Assembly: GCA_016293615.1 (NCBI GenBank)
Contig: JAEDDX010000059.1
Location: forward strand, 1 to 14,745
Length of the DNA stretch: 14,745 nt
Reading direction: 5' to 3'
Source: Acetatifactor sp.
GTDB lineage: Bacteria > Bacillota > Clostridia > Lachnospirales > Lachnospiraceae
The position numbers and the translations under genes were made by a program. Of this stretch, positions 1 to 7,835 are shown piece by piece; position 1 is the stretch's first letter, and every line of letters starts with the position of its first letter. The notes beneath the pieces were generated by a model. The model did not search any database, was not told where the DNA came from, and saw only the letters and a list, made by a program, of their open reading frames with translations.

Positions 1-66
1 TACACTGTTTACTGTCAGTATTATAACTGAGCAAAACAAAGCAATCAATATTCTCTTTCTAATCAT
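1..66 (-). CDS. N-terminus of a secreted or membrane protein (partial, runs off left edge)
   Basis: Only the first 22 residues are inside the window. They read MIRKRILIALFCSVIILTVN and onward: a basic start (RKR) followed by a hydrophobic helix, which is the form of a signal peptide or N-terminal membrane anchor. The start chosen is the ATG at 66, preceded by a purine-rich stretch (AAGGGAAGAG) about 9 bases upstream. An in-frame ATG at 117 would add 17 mostly charged residues ahead of the signal; its ribosome binding site is poor, but its ATG overlaps a TGA (ATGA) of an upstream open stretch. The gene lies on the same strand as agrD and about 130 bases downstream, so the two may be co-transcribed. 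The function cannot be read from this piece. Confidence 0.6.
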   Translation of the reverse strand, partial: MIRKRILIALFCSVIILTVNSV

Positions 67-194
67 AAATAGTTCTCTTCCCTTTCGTAATACTTTTCTA
101 TTTGCTTTTAGAATCATTCTTTGTTTTGAGGAATCACCAGTCCTAGGATGAAGCATCCAGCAAATCCCCCTACATTTTTTACATGATGATAAGC

Positions 195-362
195 TTAACA
201 ATACTGGGCATCATTATCAACATCTCGTAACTTCTTTGGAACTTCAGGTTCATACAAAAGTCCCTTACATAAAGATCTTGCATTTTTTTGTGCAATCAAT
301 TCTACTACAGACAGAGCAGCTCTTGCTCCGACCGCAATAATCACTTTCTGTTTCTTTCTCAT
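195..362 (-). CDS. agrD: AgrD-like cyclic thiolactone autoinducer peptide precursor
   Basis: A 55-residue ORF with the three-part build of AgrD. Residues 1-30 are a basic start (MRKKQK) and a helix suited to membrane association. A single Cys at 32 lies in NARSLCKGLL, and it is followed by an acidic proline-rich tail, YEPEVPKKLRD. Against the Staphylococcus aureus pattern (CDFIM then DEP), the ring would be C32-K-G-L-L36 with AgrB cleavage after L36; the exact length of the N-terminal tail of the signal cannot be told. The start ATG at 362 has an excellent ribosome binding site (GAGGAGGTG, about 6 bases away). The gene is divergent from agrC and has its own promoter with an extended -10. No other gene on this strand overlaps it. 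The C-terminus carries an extra stretch ending in Cys (DNDAQYC) past the usual charged tail. Confidence 0.85.
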   Translation of the reverse strand: MRKKQKVIIAVGARAALSVVELIAQKNARSLCKGLLYEPEVPKKLRDVDNDAQYC

Positions 363-404
363 CCTTTTCACCTCCTCAAATTACATTTTTTCCATGGTGA
401 CTAA

Positions 405-433
405 ACTATATCAAAGGTGTATATTTTTTCCAA
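405..433 (-). promoter_or_regulatory. Promoter of agrD
   Basis: On the minus strand, TTGGAA (428-433) and TATAGT (405-410) are separated by exactly 17 bases. The -10 is extended by TGA directly in front of it. This gives a leader of roughly 40 bases before the agrD ribosome binding site. The -10 overlaps one of three AACTATAT elements of the intergenic region, so LytTR control by AgrA is plausible but inferred. Confidence 0.65.
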
Positions 434-485
434 CCCACACCGACATGAAACAGAGATTTAGCGGCACAAAATCATATATAAGTAC

Positions 486-514
486 TTGAAAGAGATATAG
501 ACCACCTATAATAT
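486..514 (+). promoter_or_regulatory. Putative promoter of the agrC-agrA-agrB operon
   Basis: TTGAAA at 486-491 is followed by TATAAT at 507-512 with a 15-base spacer; an alternative -10, TAATAT at 509-514, has the ideal 17 bases. The poor spacing of the better hexamer would fit a promoter that needs an activator such as AgrA. It lies about 40 bases ahead of the agrC start. Confidence 0.45.
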
Positions 515-554
515 AGAACTATATAAACTATATAAATCGAAGGGATATGCTATT

Positions 555-1889
555 ATGCAGCTGATATGGGAATGTTTTATTAATTTCTTTGAAATAGTCT
601 TGTTCTATATTTTCATCCATCAGAAGCTTCATACAAAAAAGGATCTCACCGGAATCAGGGTCAAGCAATATTTGTTTCTGTTTTTCCGCTTCGTTGTTGT
701 ATGCTTTATGAATCAAACAGATGTCCCTTCAACATATACGCTCACTTTGTCCTGTTTACTGGAGATATGTTTCGCATGTGTTTTCTATAGCGACAAATTT
801 TTGTATAAAACATTTATAGGTCTGCTCTATACTGTCCTTTGCATGATTGCCGAGTTTATACCATTTTTCTCCTTAACGCTTCTGACTAACATTCCCTCGG
901 CTGAATTACTCAGCTTTGGGACACTAAGGACACCCGTGACAGTTCTATACCTAACTCTGGTTGCCGCCCTAGTATTCTTATTCCGCTATCTGTTCAACAA
1001 GGAGCCTTCCGCAACCTTACTTCAAAAAGTATGCTATACCGTAATATCTTTTTCCGGAATCGCAATAGGTCATTATGTGTTGCTGACTATGATATATTCC
1101 GAACAGTTTGGAATACATGAGATTTCACATCGCCTCGCTATCATCAATCTCATCTTTATGCTTCTCTTTTTAGCATTATTGGTTTTTATTTATCAACTTG
1201 GCATTACTTATAGTAATACCCAAAAGCTTATCGAGTTGAAAAAAGCAAGGACTCTGGAAGAAAAAGAATATCGTAATATGATGACGAAAGTGACTGCTCT
1301 GAGAAATATGAAACATGACTTGGACAATCATCTGAATGCGCTGGAAATGATGGCGAAACAACTGGCTTCTCCCGAAATGTATCGTTATATTGACGGTCTT
1401 AGAAATTCATTGGAATCCTCACATATTTTTGTTTCAACAGGAAACCTGGCTGTGGACTGCATCCTGTCGTCCAAAATATCTCTTGCCAAAGATTATAATA
1501 TACACACTGATTTTTCAGTACTGCTCAACAGCAACTTTCGAATGGACGCAGTCACTATTTGCTCTCTCCTCGGGAACCTATGGGATAACGCGATAGAAGC
1601 CTGCCAAAACATATTTCTGTCTGATACAAACGAATCTCCTTACATAACTTTTTATATGAAACCCTACCAAGATATGACTATCATCCATATAGAGAATAAC
1701 TTCTGTGGTGAATTAAGTTACCACCCCGATGGTGAATTGCAGACAACAAAACAGGAACCGGAACACGGTATTGGCTTAAAGCGCATCACCAATATCGTGA
1801 ACAAAGAACAGGGCATTATTAAGATTGATATTAACAAACCTGTATTCTCTGTGCATATACTGATTCCTGACAAAGGAGAATTGGAATGA
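555..1889 (+). CDS. agrC: AgrC-like sensor histidine kinase
   Basis: A 444-residue membrane kinase that should sense the cyclic peptide made by AgrD/AgrB and phosphorylate AgrA. Residues 1-215 hold six or seven hydrophobic helices (about 4-22, 39-52, 63-78, 82-110, 128-146, 158-181, 194-215). A short linker leads to the dimerisation and phospho-acceptor motif KHDLDNHL with H254. The C-terminal GHKL ATPase domain shows the N-box LWDNAIEA (N345) and the G-box HGIGLKRI (404-411). The length and the HDxxNHL form match the AgrC/HATPase_c_5 group. The start ATG has GAAGGGA 9 bases upstream. Its stop overlaps the agrA start by 4 bases (ATGA), so the two are translationally coupled. Base composition is visibly AT-rich compared with hemZ and rel. 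Confidence 0.9.
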   Translation: MQLIWECFINFFEIVLFYIFIHQKLHTKKDLTGIRVKQYLFLFFRFVVVCFMNQTDVPSTYTLTLSCLLEICFACVFYSDKFLYKTFIGLLYTVLCMIAEFIPFFSLTLLTNIPSAELLSFGTLRTPVTVLYLTLVAALVFLFRYLFNKEPSATLLQKVCYTVISFSGIAIGHYVLLTMIYSEQFGIHEISHRLAIINLIFMLLFLALLVFIYQLGITYSNTQKLIELKKARTLEEKEYRNMMTKVTALRNMKHDLDNHLNALEMMAKQLASPEMYRYIDGLRNSLESSHIFVSTGNLAVDCILSSKISLAKDYNIHTDFSVLLNSNFRMDAVTICSLLGNLWDNAIEACQNIFLSDTNESPYITFYMKPYQDMTIIHIENNFCGELSYHPDGELQTTKQEPEHGIGLKRITNIVNKEQGIIKIDINKPVFSVHILIPDKGELE

Positions 1890-2599
1890 AGCTAGTGATA
1901 ACAATTCTGGAAGATTCATCAACTGATAGAGATCAATTATCTGTTGTTCTGAATTCCTGGAGTCTTGATAGAAATTTTGAGATTGAAGCAAGATATTTTG
2001 ATTCAGGAGAAGATTTCCTAAACTTAACAGAATTTTCTTCTACAGATTCGCATTTGTTCATTCTGGACATACAATTGAACAAAGTCAGCGGGCTTGATAT
2101 CGCAAAAAGATTAAGAAGTTCCGGCTATTCCGGTCAGATTATTTTCTTAACTGCTTTTCGCGAATATGTGTTTCATGGTTATGAGGTACATGCCCTAAAC
2201 TTCCTATTAAAACCCATTGATAAAAATGCGCTCTATTTGTGTCTGGATGAGATTGCAGATACTCTCATTGGTCATGCCTATCTGTACCGAAGCAAACAAG
2301 AAACCATGAATATTCCATATAAATCCATTTTATGTTTTTCCAGTTCCCTGCATAGTGTAAATATTATGACTGTAGATAAACTATACTATCAATACGCTTC
2401 TCTCAATAGCATAATAGGTCATCTTCCGCGAGAATTCATACGGGTACACAAGTGCTATGTTGTCAATATGGCTCACATTTATAAGATATGCGGCAACACT
2501 ATTACACTATCAAATCAGATGAAGGTACAAATAGGTCCATCCTACCTCAAACAGGTTTATGCCGACTTTGCAACTTATTCTTCGCGCTTTGATATCTAA
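1886..2599 (+). CDS. agrA: AgrA-like LytTR response regulator
   Basis: A 237-residue two-component regulator. The receiver domain covers about residues 1-120: acidic pocket E9/D10, phospho-acceptor D61 in FILDIQL, the T89 switch in FLTA, and K109 in LLKPI. The C-terminal part (about 135-230) is a LytTR DNA-binding domain, recognised from FIRVHKCYVVNMAHI followed by a short strand-rich end. LytTR regulators bind pairs of short direct repeats; candidate sites lie in the agrD-agrC intergenic region. It overlaps agrC by 4 bases and is followed by agrB after a 19-base gap. Phosphorylation by AgrC is inferred from the gene order and the pairing of families. Confidence 0.92.
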   Translation: MKLVITILEDSSTDRDQLSVVLNSWSLDRNFEIEARYFDSGEDFLNLTEFSSTDSHLFILDIQLNKVSGLDIAKRLRSSGYSGQIIFLTAFREYVFHGYEVHALNFLLKPIDKNALYLCLDEIADTLIGHAYLYRSKQETMNIPYKSILCFSSSLHSVNIMTVDKLYYQYASLNSIIGHLPREFIRVHKCYVVNMAHIYKICGNTITLSNQMKVQIGPSYLKQVYADFATYSSRFDI

Positions 2600-2618
2600 T
2601 AGGGAGGGTAGACGATTT

Positions 2619-3182
2619 ATGCTAAACAAAATTGCAAATACAATGGCGGAAAACCTGATCAGGCTTTCCGGACGCAATACGGATGATGAACAAATGGAAG
2701 TCTATGCGTACGGTCTGGAATGCTTGCTGAACACACTTATTACAGTCAGTATTCTCAGTCTCTGGGGAATCACCACCCACACATTAATGGATACTATCAT
2801 CTGGCTTATAGCCCTTTTCCTGCTTAGACATTATGCAGGGGGATATCATGCCCCATCCAATCTTATGTGCATATTCAGCAGCGTGCTGTTGGGCATACTT
2901 AATTACTATATCTCCATTATTCTGCCTGTTGGTACTGTATCGATTTGCATTTATGCAGTGATGATTGTTTTCTGTGTTTTATTTGCGCCTATAGAAAATC
3001 ATAAAGTAACACTTTCCAAAGCAAAGCAGAAATATTACAAGTATATCTCAGCACTTATCCTAATAACAGGCTTTGTTTTACAATACTTGATACCGGAGCA
3101 ATATTTCCTCTCGTATACATATGCTTTTATATGCTGTATCCTTTTAATGGTAGTCCAAAATCTCTCATCCAAGTGTACCTAA
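2619..3182 (+). CDS. agrB: AgrB-like membrane endopeptidase (autoinducer processing)
   Basis: A 187-residue integral membrane cysteine protease of the AgrB family, which removes the AgrD C-terminal tail and forms the thiolactone. The family signature RHYAGGYHAPSNLMC is intact. With this start the catalytic pair falls at H77 and C84, the same numbering as in S. aureus AgrB. Several hydrophobic helices follow, and the protein ends in a short basic tail. The ORF is open upstream to an ATG at 2559 inside agrA, but the ATG at 2619 is chosen because AGGGAGGG lies 10 bases upstream and the protein then starts like other AgrB proteins. It is last in the agrC-agrA-agrB operon, unlike the usual agrBDCA order, and its substrate gene agrD is divergent. 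It is convergent with hemZ; no clear intrinsic terminator is seen in the 56-base gap. Confidence 0.9.
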   Translation: MLNKIANTMAENLIRLSGRNTDDEQMEVYAYGLECLLNTLITVSILSLWGITTHTLMDTIIWLIALFLLRHYAGGYHAPSNLMCIFSSVLLGILNYYISIILPVGTVSICIYAVMIVFCVLFAPIENHKVTLSKAKQKYYKYISALILITGFVLQYLIPEQYFLSYTYAFICCILLMVVQNLSSKCT

Positions 3183-3238
3183 AGTGCCCACAGTACACAT
3201 CGTATGCTGTTCGCATCACTTGCCAAAAAATGCTTTCC

Positions 3239-4678
3239 TTACAGCCGAAACAGTTCTCTCTTCCTCTCTATCATCTCATCGATTTTCTCGATATACAGGG
3301 CGACATCCTTGACATTGTCACTCCGCTCGATGCGTCCGTCCGGGAAGACCCGCTTGGTAATCGAGCCTGCTCCGAGAGCCACAATGGTCTGCTTCTCCTC
3401 CATAATGAGGATGTTGTATAAGCCAAGCTTCCCTTCTGCCGCATATCCCACATTTTCAAAATTGCCGGACATATTTTTCTGGCGGTAGAGATAGTACGGC
3501 TCCAGTCCAAGCTTCTTCGCGCCCTGAGCGGCGATGCGCATGGTTTCGTCCGTGTTGCGAAGCATGGATCCCCCGTTCTCGCGGATCCACTGATTCAGTC
3601 GGGAAGCGCGCTTGATAGCCAGGGAATGTACGGTCAGACTGTCGGGCGCAAGCTCCACCACCCTGTCGATGGTTCTTTGTACATCCCTCTCCAGTTCTCC
3701 GGGCAAGCCTAAGATCAGATCCATGTTGATGTTGTCGAAGCCGACCTTCCTTGCGAGTGCATAGGCCTCCTCGACCTGGGCAACCGTCGCCCTTCTGCCG
3801 ATGATATCCAATGTCTCCTGCTTCATGGTCTGCGGATTAACGGAGATTCTCGTCACGCCGTGACGGTGCAGCACCTGCAGCTTCTCCTCCGTGATGCTGT
3901 CGGCTCTTCCCGCCTCCACCGTGAACTCCCTGACCGTCGTAAAGTCAAACAGTTCCTTCAGGCGCGTGATCATCCGTTCCAGCTGGCAGGCCTCCAGCGT
4001 GGTCGGAGTCCCGCCGCCCACATAGACACTGTCCAGAATTTTGCCTCTGAATTCCCCGGCAACGAACTCCATCTCCTGAATCAGGCAGTCCACATAGGCA
4101 TCCGTCAGCTTGCGGTAAGCGGCAATCGGATAGGAAGTAAAGGAGCAGTACAGACAGGTCGTGGGGCAGAAAGGGATGCCGATATACAGGCTGTAACCGC
4201 CCTCATAATGCACCCCGGAGAGAAGCTTTCTTTCTCTCTTCGCGATATCCAGCGAAAGCTCCGCCTTCTCCCTGCTCACAAAATGCCTGCTCTGATAATA
4301 GGCAAGGATCTCTTCCTCCGACTTACCTTCGTCGAGCAGACTGTACGCTATCTTCGTGGGACGGATTCCGGTCAGATTACCCCAGGGCAGCTCCTTCCCT
4401 GTCAGTGCGGACAGGGTACGATATAAGAAGCGTTTGAAGCAGTCCTTATAACCATCCTCCCCGGTGTGATGAAATACAAACTCCTGACCGTCCGCCTTCA
4501 CGACAGCACCCTTTTCCTCCATGGCAATGCGGATGGATACGAGCGGAAGCAGTTCTGCCTGCTTTTCTTCTTTGCTGGCAGGGGTCACGACCAGCACTTC
4601 CTCCTCCGGATAGAAGGCTTTCACCAGAGAATGCACATCATATTCATAATTGTTCCAGTTCAGTTCAACAACCGTCAT
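3239..4678 (-). CDS. hemZ: HemZ-type coproporphyrinogen dehydrogenase-like radical SAM protein
   Basis: A 479-residue radical SAM protein. The 4Fe-4S motif is CPTTCLYC (C171, C175, C178) inside YIGIPFCPTTCLYCSF, with the SAM-binding VGGGTPTT at about 220-227. The N-terminal ~150 residues, ending in the motif WGNLTGIRPTKI (about 99-110), separate HemZ of Clostridia and Bacillus from HemN and HemW. The family is named for oxygen-independent oxidation of coproporphyrinogen III, but in clostridial gut species without a full haem pathway the true substrate is uncertain. AGAGGAA lies about 5 bases ahead of the ATG. It is the last gene of the apt-rel-MBL-hemZ run, separated from the hydrolase by 84 bases with a GC-rich hairpin, so read-through or its own promoter is needed. 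Confidence 0.88.
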   Translation of the reverse strand: MTVVELNWNNYEYDVHSLVKAFYPEEEVLVVTPASKEEKQAELLPLVSIRIAMEEKGAVVKADGQEFVFHHTGEDGYKDCFKRFLYRTLSALTGKELPWGNLTGIRPTKIAYSLLDEGKSEEEILAYYQSRHFVSREKAELSLDIAKRERKLLSGVHYEGGYSLYIGIPFCPTTCLYCSFTSYPIAAYRKLTDAYVDCLIQEMEFVAGEFRGKILDSVYVGGGTPTTLEACQLERMITRLKELFDFTTVREFTVEAGRADSITEEKLQVLHRHGVTRISVNPQTMKQETLDIIGRRATVAQVEEAYALARKVGFDNINMDLILGLPGELERDVQRTIDRVVELAPDSLTVHSLAIKRASRLNQWIRENGGSMLRNTDETMRIAAQGAKKLGLEPYYLYRQKNMSGNFENVGYAAEGKLGLYNILIMEEKQTIVALGAGSITKRVFPDGRIERSDNVKDVALYIEKIDEMIERKRELFRL

Positions 4679-4712
4679 ATCGTTCCTCTTCTCTCGTCAG
4701 GACTTATACAGG

Positions 4713-4748
4713 AAAAGCCCCCGGAGGATTTACCGTCCGGGAGCCTTT
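4713..4748 (-). terminator. GC-rich hairpin between the MBL hydrolase and hemZ (terminator or attenuator)
   Basis: Arms 4715-4725 and 4736-4746 pair over 11 positions (two G-T wobbles) around a 10-base loop, with A-T pairs extending both ends. On the minus strand the stem ends in GGGGGCTTTTCC, a short T tract. It lies 15 bases past the hydrolase stop and about 35 bases before the hemZ start, so it would end or dampen transcription into hemZ. Confidence 0.6.
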
Positions 4749-4762
4749 GAATTGTTGGTCCA

Positions 4763-5425
4763 TTATCCCAGAAATGGATTGTACTCTTTCTCATGTCCGA
4801 TGGTAGTTCTCTCACCGTGACCGGGGAATACCCTCGTATCATCCGGCAGCACGAAAAGCTTCTCTCTGATCGAGCGCACAAGCGTACTCATGCTTCCGGT
4901 CGGAAAATCGGTTCTTCCGACGGACTCCGCAAACAGGGTGTCTCCCGACACTAAAATTCCGGCTTCTTCAAAATAGTAGCAACATCCGCCTGCGGTGTGT
5001 CCCGGGGTCGCGATGACCTTACACTGCATGCCTGCGAGCGAGATCTCGTCTCCGTCCTTCACATAGCAGTCGGCATAGGTGGTGTAGGGGCGGCCTGCCT
5101 GTGCAGACACATTTTTCTCCGCACTCCTCAAAAGCTCTCTCTCAGCTTCATGGGCATATACCTTCACAGGCTCCAGTCCGTCGCATTCCGCTGCCGCATT
5201 GGCTGCGTCGCGGAGGGCATCCAGGCCCCAGATATGATCAAAGTGTCCGTGTGTCAGCAGTATACCCGCCACACGAAATCCATTCTTCACCAGTGCAGAA
5301 TAGATATCCGCACCGCGGTCTGCCGGGTCCACTACAATTGCCTCTTTCTCTCCTTCCCGATAGAGGAAATAACAGTTGGTCTGGCATACGCTCATGACCA
5401 TTCGTCCGATTTTGATCTCTGCCAT
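4763..5425 (-). CDS. MBL-fold metallo-hydrolase (glyoxalase II-like)
   Basis: A 220-residue metallo-beta-lactamase-fold enzyme. The two-metal site is complete: THGHFDH (58-64), the third His in ATPGHTAG (H143), the bridging Asp in SGDTLF (D162), and the last His in FPGHGERT (H203). The short form without a C-terminal substrate domain matches the YcbL/YqgX group annotated as hydroxyacylglutathione hydrolase-like; the true thioester or other substrate is not fixed by sequence. No signal peptide is seen, so it is cytoplasmic. The ATG has AAAGGA 8 bases upstream. It lies 34 bases after rel on the same strand, so the two are probably one transcript. Confidence 0.88.
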   Translation of the reverse strand: MAEIKIGRMVMSVCQTNCYFLYREGEKEAIVVDPADRGADIYSALVKNGFRVAGILLTHGHFDHIWGLDALRDAANAAAECDGLEPVKVYAHEAERELLRSAEKNVSAQAGRPYTTYADCYVKDGDEISLAGMQCKVIATPGHTAGGCCYYFEEAGILVSGDTLFAESVGRTDFPTGSMSTLVRSIREKLFVLPDDTRVFPGHGERTTIGHEKEYNPFLG

Positions 5426-5459
5426 AGTATATCCTTTCTAGCATATCCTTGCTTTGCGA

Positions 5460-7805
5460 TCACCCTGCGGTTCTCTCAATATCGATCACACTTTCGATCG
5501 CACGGATCTTCTCAATGATACGGTTGAGCTCCTCGCGGCTCGTGATCTCAAATGTCGTCTGCAGTGTCGCCATGCCCTGCTTGCTGGTTCTGGTATTCAT
5601 GGAAATAATATCAATATTTTTCTCCGTCAGAGCCTTCGAAATATCCGCGAGCAGACCATTTCTGTTCTGCGCATAAATCTTGATCTCCGCAAGGTATTTC
5701 TCCGTCGTTTCACCCTCGGGAACCTGCCACTCGGCGTCAATTGCCCTCGCACGCTCCATCTCCGGCAGATTCATCATATTGACACAGTCCGTTCTGTGAA
5801 TGGAGATACCTCTGCCTCTGGTGACAAAGCCGACGATCTCGTCTCCGGGTACGGGCGAACAGCACTTGGAGAAACGGACCGACAGATCCGCGATTCCCTT
5901 TACCACGATGCCGCTCTTGGATTTCATCTTCGCCGCCTTGGCTGTAGCCTGGCTGCCTGCCTCTGCGATGGACGCCAGCACTTCATCATTCGTCAGCGCC
6001 TTCTGATGGTCCTTGTTATAGAGTTCCTGCAGCTTATTGACAATCTGTCCTTCTTTCAGGGCGCCGTGACCGATGGCGGCCAGCACGGCATCCCAGTTGC
6101 GGAAACCGTACTTTCTGCAGATCGCTTCCATGTACTCCGGAAGCAGGATCTCTGTAAGGTTGATATTTTTGTTCTTACAATAAGCGGCAAGCAGTTCCCT
6201 GCCCTTCAGAAGATTGTCTTCCTTGAACTCTGCCTTAAACCACTGATTGATCTTATTCTTCGCCTGGGTACTCTTGACAATGTTGAGCCAGTCACGGCTG
6301 GGACCCTTGGAGTTCTGCGAGGTAATGATCTCCACACGGTCACCGTTTTTGATCTGATAGTCGATCGTCACAAGCTTGCCGTTGACCCGCGCTCCCACCA
6401 TACGGTTGCCGACCGCGGAATGTATGCTGTATGCAAAATCGATCGTGGTAGACCCTGCGGGAAGATTCTTGACCTCACCGGTAGGGGTAAAGCAATACAC
6501 ATTGTCAGAGAACAGATCCAGATCGTTCTTCAGCAGATTCATGAATTCTCTGTTGTCCGACATGTCTCTCTGCCATTCCAGAATCTGGCGAAGCCATACC
6601 AGCTTCTCCTCCTCCTGGACTTTGACCTTCTTGCCGTCGGAGGCCTCTTTATATTTCCAGTGGGCCGCGATACCGTACTCTGCCGCCTTATGCATATCGA
6701 AGGTACGGATCTGTATTTCAAAAGGCTGGCCGGTGCTTCCGATCAGAGTCGTATGCAGGGACTGATACATATTTGCCTTCGGCATGGCAATATAGTCCTT
6801 GAAGCGGCCGGGAATGGGCTTGTAATTCGCGTGGATCACACCCAGTGCAGCATAACAGTCCTTCACGGAATCGACAATGATTCGAACCGCGAACAGATCA
6901 TAGATCTGATCCAGCGTCTTATTCTGGTTCTTCATCTTCTTGTAAATGCTGAAGAAATGCTTGACTCTTCCGTCGACCTTGGCCTTGATGCCGGCATTTC
7001 TGATGTGTCCGTCCACCTCTTCGACAATGCTTCGGATGTATTCCTCACGGGCGCTCTTACGCATGGAAATCTGGTCCACCAGATCATAGTACACTTCCGG
7101 CTCCAGATATTTCAGAGAAAGGTCATCCAGTTCGATCTTCAGCTTACTGATACCCAGTCTCTGTGCAATGGGACAGTAAATCTCGAGCGTCTCCCTTGCG
7201 ATCCGCTTCTGGCTGGGTCCGGTCTTATACTTCAGGGTACGCATGTTATGCAGACGGTCTGCCAGCTTGATCATGATGACACGGATATCCTTCGCCATGG
7301 CGAGGAACATCTTACGCAGGTTTTCGGCCTGCATCTCAAGCTTCTCATCCGACTGATTGCGGTTTTCCGAGGTCAGCGGTATACTCTCCAGTTTGGTGAC
7401 GCCGTCTACCAAAAGGGCGACATCCTCTCCGAATTCCCGCTTTAAGTCTTCCTCCGTCATGGCAGTATCTTCTACCACATCATGCAAAAGACCTGCGATG
7501 ATCGTCTCTTTATCCAGCTCCAGCTCCGCCAGAATAATCGCAACATTGAGCGGATGGATGATATAAGGCTCCCCTGATTTGCGGAACTGATCCTTATGTG
7601 CCTCCGAAGCAGTCTCATACGCCTTGCGGATCATGGAAATATCATCGCTTGGGTGATATTTTTGCACACTCTGAATCAGCTCCTGATACAAGGCATCGGG
7701 AGTCTTGGAAACCTCGGGTTCACCGGTCTTACTTTCAATTGAAACGACATTTCTATTCTCTTCAGCCAACTTCGTCACGCTTTCCTGCTGCCGTGCAGCT
7801 GTCAT
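5460..7805 (-). CDS. rel: Bifunctional (p)ppGpp synthetase/hydrolase Rel
   Basis: A 781-residue long RelA/SpoT homologue that makes and degrades the stringent-response alarmone (p)ppGpp. The order is canonical. The HD hydrolase domain has H84 in IIHPLNVA, H108-D109 in LLHDVVEDT and LADRLHNMRTL at 181-191. The synthetase domain has FKDYIAMPKANMYQSLH (335-351). Then come the TGS domain (VYCFTPTGEVKNLP), the conserved-cysteine region (FSKCCSPVPGDEIVG) and a C-terminal ACT domain (RNGLLADISKALTEKNIDI). The synthetase carries the basic RFKD motif (334-337) of bifunctional Rel rather than the acidic form of monofunctional RelA, and the hydrolase residues are intact, so both activities are expected. 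The ribosome binding site is weak (GAGAAA directly before the ATG). It lies 30 bases after apt in the same operon. A long ORF on the opposite strand is a shadow. Confidence 0.96.
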   Translation of the reverse strand: MTAARQQESVTKLAEENRNVVSIESKTGEPEVSKTPDALYQELIQSVQKYHPSDDISMIRKAYETASEAHKDQFRKSGEPYIIHPLNVAIILAELELDKETIIAGLLHDVVEDTAMTEEDLKREFGEDVALLVDGVTKLESIPLTSENRNQSDEKLEMQAENLRKMFLAMAKDIRVIMIKLADRLHNMRTLKYKTGPSQKRIARETLEIYCPIAQRLGISKLKIELDDLSLKYLEPEVYYDLVDQISMRKSAREEYIRSIVEEVDGHIRNAGIKAKVDGRVKHFFSIYKKMKNQNKTLDQIYDLFAVRIIVDSVKDCYAALGVIHANYKPIPGRFKDYIAMPKANMYQSLHTTLIGSTGQPFEIQIRTFDMHKAAEYGIAAHWKYKEASDGKKVKVQEEEKLVWLRQILEWQRDMSDNREFMNLLKNDLDLFSDNVYCFTPTGEVKNLPAGSTTIDFAYSIHSAVGNRMVGARVNGKLVTIDYQIKNGDRVEIITSQNSKGPSRDWLNIVKSTQAKNKINQWFKAEFKEDNLLKGRELLAAYCKNKNINLTEILLPEYMEAICRKYGFRNWDAVLAAIGHGALKEGQIVNKLQELYNKDHQKALTNDEVLASIAEAGSQATAKAAKMKSKSGIVVKGIADLSVRFSKCCSPVPGDEIVGFVTRGRGISIHRTDCVNMMNLPEMERARAIDAEWQVPEGETTEKYLAEIKIYAQNRNGLLADISKALTEKNIDIISMNTRTSKQGMATLQTTFEITSREELNRIIEKIRAIESVIDIERTAG

Positions 7806-7835
7806 TTTCTCATAAAAGTATCTGTGCGGAAAAAA

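Larger units (their letters stand above)
404..534. repeat. Three AACTATAT elements in the agr divergent promoter region
   Basis: AACTATAT occurs at 404-411, 517-524 and 526-533. The last two form a perfect tandem of the 9-mer AACTATATA (517-525 and 526-534). Read on the minus strand the elements give ATATAGTT, and two continue as ATAGTTTA, which resembles the GTT-centred half-sites bound by AgrA/LytTR regulators. One copy covers the agrD -10; the other two lie just downstream of the putative agrC -10. The region is AT-rich, so chance cannot be excluded. Confidence 0.4.

Noticed and set aside
3170..3221. Inverted repeats between agrB and hemZ (GTGTAC/GTACAC and CAAGTG/CACTTG)
   Set aside because: Stems are six bases with long loops and no T tract, so a terminator call is not supported.
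3131..3421. Small plus-strand ORFs past the end of agrB
   Set aside because: They overlap the ends of agrB and hemZ, both supported by family motifs, and have no ribosome binding site.
3860..4426. 188-codon plus-strand ORF opposite hemZ
   Set aside because: It is a shadow of the radical SAM gene, with no recognisable motifs.
5454..7445. 663-codon ORF on the plus strand
   Set aside because: It lies wholly opposite rel, which has complete, correctly ordered domains. The translation shows no family signature and no ribosome binding site, and arises from the codon bias of the real gene.
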